The position numbers were made by a program, and so were the translations under genes. Below are positions 61,921-64,000 of a stretch of 64,000 nt of DNA, piece after piece. The notes beneath the pieces are model-generated. The model was not told where the DNA came from. It did not search any database and saw only the letters and a list, made by a program, of their open reading frames with translations. Source of the stretch: CBDCNP01 sp965222425 (GTDB lineage Bacteria; Acidobacteriota; Vicinamibacteria; Marinacidobacterales; DATDRI01); contig CBDCTW010000018.1 of the NCBI GenBank assembly GCA_965222425.1, forward strand, positions 310,001 to 374,000. The letters are read 5' to 3'. Numbering within the stretch: position 1 is the first letter of the stretch; each line of letters starts with the position of its first letter.

Positions 61921-63645
61921 GTGTCCACTCACCTTGTCGAGCCCCATGGCGGGTCACTCCAGAATCTGATTGTTTCCGAAGCACAGCGTGCCGAGATCCA
62001 AGCCGCGTCCCGCGATTGGCCTTCCTGGGATCTCACCGCTCGGCAGCTCTGCGACCTCGAGTTGCTGCTCAACGGTGCCTTCTCGCCTTTGACGGGGTTC
62101 ATGGGGCGGGCCGATTACGAAAAAGTCAGCGAGTCGATGCGCCTGGCCGACGGCACACTCTGGCCAATTCCGATCACGCTCGACGCTACCGAGGAACTGG
62201 CGAAGAGCCTTCAGTCCGGCTCCACCTTGGCGCTTCGGGATCCGGAAGGCGTGATGTTGGCGGCGTTACACGTCGACGACGTGTGGCAACCCGATCGAAC
62301 CGCCGAGGCCGAGGCCGTATACGGGACGGCCAACGTCGAGCACCCGGGTGTAGTTCACGTACTCGAGAGAACGAATCCCTACTACGTTGGTGGGAGACTG
62401 GAGGGTCTTCAACTCCCGAGTCATTACGATTTCCGTTCGCTTCGGCTAACTCCCGGAGAGCTTCGGGCGAGCTTCTCCCGGCTTGGCTGGCGACGGGTGG
62501 TTGCGTTTCAAACCCGCAATCCGATGCATCGTGCGCACTTCGAGCTGACTCTGCGCGCCGCCAAAGGGGCGGAGACCAACCTCTTGATCCATCCAGTCGT
62601 AGGAATGACCAAGCCGGGCGATCTGGATCACTACACTCGCGTACGGTGCTATCAAGCGCTACTGCCTCATTACCCGAAGAACACCGTAAAGCTTTCTCTG
62701 TTGCCGCTGGCCATGCGCATGGGTGGGCCGAGAGAAGCGGTTTGGCACGCGATCATTCGCAAGAACTACGGGTGCACGCATCTCATCGTGGGGCGAGACC
62801 ATGCCGGCCCGGGGAGCGACTCGAAGGGGAAGCCCTTCTACGGACCGTACGACGCTCAGGAGCTTCTGAAGAAGCGCGAGTCAGAAGTCGGCATCGAAAT
62901 GGTTCCTTTCAAAATGGTCGTATACGTTGAGGACCAAGATGCCTATTTTCAGGTCGACGAGGTTTCGGAAGGAACGCGAACACTCAGTATTTCCGGAACC
63001 GAGTTGAGGGAGCGACTTGCGGGAGGTAGAGAGATTCCTAGTTGGTTCACCTTCCCCGAGGTGGCGAAAGAGCTGCAGCGCACTCATCCACCGCGACACA
63101 AACAGGGGTTCACTGTTTTCTTTACCGGACTTTCCGGCGCCGGAAAGTCCACCATTGCCAACGTACTTCTGGTCAAGTTTCTGGAGCTGGGTGGCCGCCC
63201 GGTGACGCTCCTGGACGGGGACATCGTCCGCAAGAACTTGTCGTCGGAACTGGGCTTTTCGAAAGAGCATCGTGACATCAACATCCTCCGCATCGGTTAC
63301 GTGGCGTCCGAGATCTCGCAGAACGGCGGCATTGCCATCTGTGCTCCCATCGCTCCGTACGAGAACGTACGTCGCGAAGTGCGCAGTCTGATCGAGAAGG
63401 TCGGAGGGTTCTGCCTGGTCCGCATCGCGACGCCTCTCGAGGTTTGTGAGCAGCGGGATCGAAAGGGCATGTACGCTAAGGCTCGAGCGGGCATCATCAA
63501 GGAATTCACAGGAATATCCGATCCCTATGAGGTGCCCCTGGAGGCGGAGGTGACCATCGACACCACGGACATGAGCCCCGAGGAAGCCGCCAACCAGATC
63601 ATGCTGCATCTGGAACGGCAGGGCTATATCGGCGTCACGAGCTAA
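61921..63645 (+). CDS. Bifunctional sulfate adenylyltransferase / adenylylsulfate kinase
   Basis: 574 residues from GTG 61921 (GAGGAG 9 nt before). Residues 1-385 are an ATP sulfurylase: LLNGAFSPLTGFM, VVAFQTRNPMHRAHFELTLRAAK with the QxRNPxHxxH active motif, LLIHPVVGMTKPGDLDHYTRV, and LIVGRDHAGPG. Residues 395-574 are an APS kinase: FTVFFTGLSGAGKSTIANVLL (P-loop), LLDGDIVRKNLSSELGFSKEHRDINI, AICAPIAPYENVRREVR. It makes PAPS from sulfate for assimilation or sulfation. The sat-cysC order is typical of bacteria such as Aquifex-like and acidobacterial forms. Confidence 0.95.
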   Translation: MSTHLVEPHGGSLQNLIVSEAQRAEIQAASRDWPSWDLTARQLCDLELLLNGAFSPLTGFMGRADYEKVSESMRLADGTLWPIPITLDATEELAKSLQSGSTLALRDPEGVMLAALHVDDVWQPDRTAEAEAVYGTANVEHPGVVHVLERTNPYYVGGRLEGLQLPSHYDFRSLRLTPGELRASFSRLGWRRVVAFQTRNPMHRAHFELTLRAAKGAETNLLIHPVVGMTKPGDLDHYTRVRCYQALLPHYPKNTVKLSLLPLAMRMGGPREAVWHAIIRKNYGCTHLIVGRDHAGPGSDSKGKPFYGPYDAQELLKKRESEVGIEMVPFKMVVYVEDQDAYFQVDEVSEGTRTLSISGTELRERLAGGREIPSWFTFPEVAKELQRTHPPRHKQGFTVFFTGLSGAGKSTIANVLLVKFLELGGRPVTLLDGDIVRKNLSSELGFSKEHRDINILRIGYVASEISQNGGIAICAPIAPYENVRREVRSLIEKVGGFCLVRIATPLEVCEQRDRKGMYAKARAGIIKEFTGISDPYEVPLEAEVTIDTTDMSPEEAANQIMLHLERQGYIGVTS

Positions 63646-63672
63646 GCCCGCATCGTATTCGCGCCCAACGAG

Positions 63673-63701
63673 TTGCCATTCATGCACTTTTCCTGTATGA
63701 T
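63673..63701 (+). promoter_or_regulatory. Promoter at the right window edge
   Basis: TTGCCA (63673-63678), 17-nt spacer, TATGAT (63696-63701); predicted start about 63708. The transcript leaves the window. Confidence 0.5.
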
Positions 63702-63707
63702 CACTAG

Positions 63708-64000
63708 TGAGCTAAGCCAAGCAAATAAATAACTTTCTGCGGCCCGGTCGAAGCTCGGGTCGCCAGAGTCCGGACTCCCTTGACGGGGAGTACGGGGTGG
63801 CTCCTTTCTGAGCCTTTTCCCAACCAGGGTTTGGAGGGGCGGTGCGTCGCGGCGTCCCTCCAAGCGTTGACCGGCGTCTGGCCACGTTGACCGGGGCACG
63901 TCATTTTTTGACGCCCAGCTCTCGCTCAGCAGGGGTTCGTTAGCCCGCACTCGCCCATCCTGCGATTGGTCGGCGTTGGAACCGTGTCGATGGCCGGCGC
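63708..64000 (+). other. Non-coding leader or intergenic region with several hairpins
   Basis: No coding sequence is convincing here. After the promoter come CCCG-tcgaagct-CGGG (about 63745), the self-complementary GAGTCCGGACTC (63768-63779), ACTCCC-ttgac-GGGGAGT (63775-63792) and a dispersed repeat (63871-63935). This may be a structured 5' leader of a gene beyond the window or a small RNA; no known riboswitch core was identified. Confidence 0.35.
63871..63935 (+). repeat. Dispersed repeat, copy 2
   Basis: Begins CCGGCGTCTGGCCACGTTGA, then C-CGGGGCACG, a variable part, TTGACGCC and a CTCTCGCTCAGCAGGG end; homologous to the minus strand of 43571-43641. Confidence 0.65.

Noticed and set aside
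63763..63781. RNase P RNA-like AGTCCGGACTCC
   Set aside because: The core lacks the GAGGAAAGTCCGGGC context and the rest of the RNA; the palindrome alone explains it.

Overview
This 64 kb window comes from the chromosome of a GC-rich Gram-negative-type bacterium, most likely an acidobacterium. The reasons are a truncated permease of the acidobacterial ADOP type, a small protein carrying a recombinase-like domain of a kind I recall from acidobacteria, an archaeal-type RtcB with archease, an NAD-type isocitrate dehydrogenase, a bacterial Elp3, and outer-membrane beta-barrel and lipoprotein genes. Taxonomy is inferred, because there is no rRNA gene here. Core metabolic operons alternate with stretches of decayed genes and insertion sequences.

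Layout. 0-4 kb: end of a cyclic-nucleotide-binding protein, DoxX, a pterin cluster (PTPS/QueD, FolE and a shrunken SDR remnant), YjbQ and a quinone oxidoreductase. 3.8-6.1 kb: a 2.3 kb IS1-like transposon with perfect 18-bp ends, two cargo genes and a tRNA-like hairpin set, abutting a gamma-glutamyltransferase/nucleobase-permease chimera. 7-11 kb: a frameshifted GH15 glucoamylase-like gene, glycosyltransferase and SDR. 11-14 kb: hsp20-groES-groEL. 14-16 kb: archease-rtcB. 16-18.6 kb: a complete IS21 element with target duplication. 18.6-27 kb: secreted protein, recombinase tail, broken ADOP permease, P450/hydrolase pair, cytosine-type permease, IS256 element, wreckage of a TetR-RND-outer-membrane efflux locus, and VapBC. 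27-33 kb: haem-bearing flavoprotein, NamZ-type muramidase, gene fragments, glycosyltransferase, isocitrate dehydrogenase. 33-40 kb: complex I genes nuoABCD-HIJK-N followed by a ferredoxin. 40-54 kb: proteases, MscS channel, decayed M28 and HAD genes, amino-acid/Na+ symporters, pyrophosphatase, threonine dehydratase. 54-58 kb: ATP-dependent DNA ligase (frameshifted), then a Trm9-like methyltransferase divergent from Elp3. 58-64 kb: small secreted proteins, a lysine-rich protein, a beta-barrel gene with an internal amber codon, and a sulfate adenylyltransferase/APS kinase.

The most striking observation is in rtcB. The metal-binding cysteine of the GFDINCGVR motif is encoded by an in-frame TGA. 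It is followed 20 nt later by a hairpin whose AGGTCT apical loop equals that of the E. coli fdhF selenocysteine insertion element. All other RtcB catalytic residues and the full length are kept, so this is best read as a selenocysteine-containing RNA ligase. Second is the Elp3/Trm9-like pair, which predicts a bacterial version of the eukaryotic mcm5U wobble-uridine pathway. Third is a complex I operon without the NADH-input (EFG) and NuoL/M genes but with a ferredoxin directly downstream.

Many genes are broken: SDR, GGT::permease, GH15, ADOP, TetR/RND/OMP, amidohydrolase, M28, HAD, DNA ligase and the beta-barrel gene. Some are clearly deletion junctions between unrelated genes, which are real genome decay. 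Single-base frameshifts in the ligase and GH15, and the amber codon, could also be sequencing errors. All calls were made by reading the sequence and known family motifs; no database search was run.
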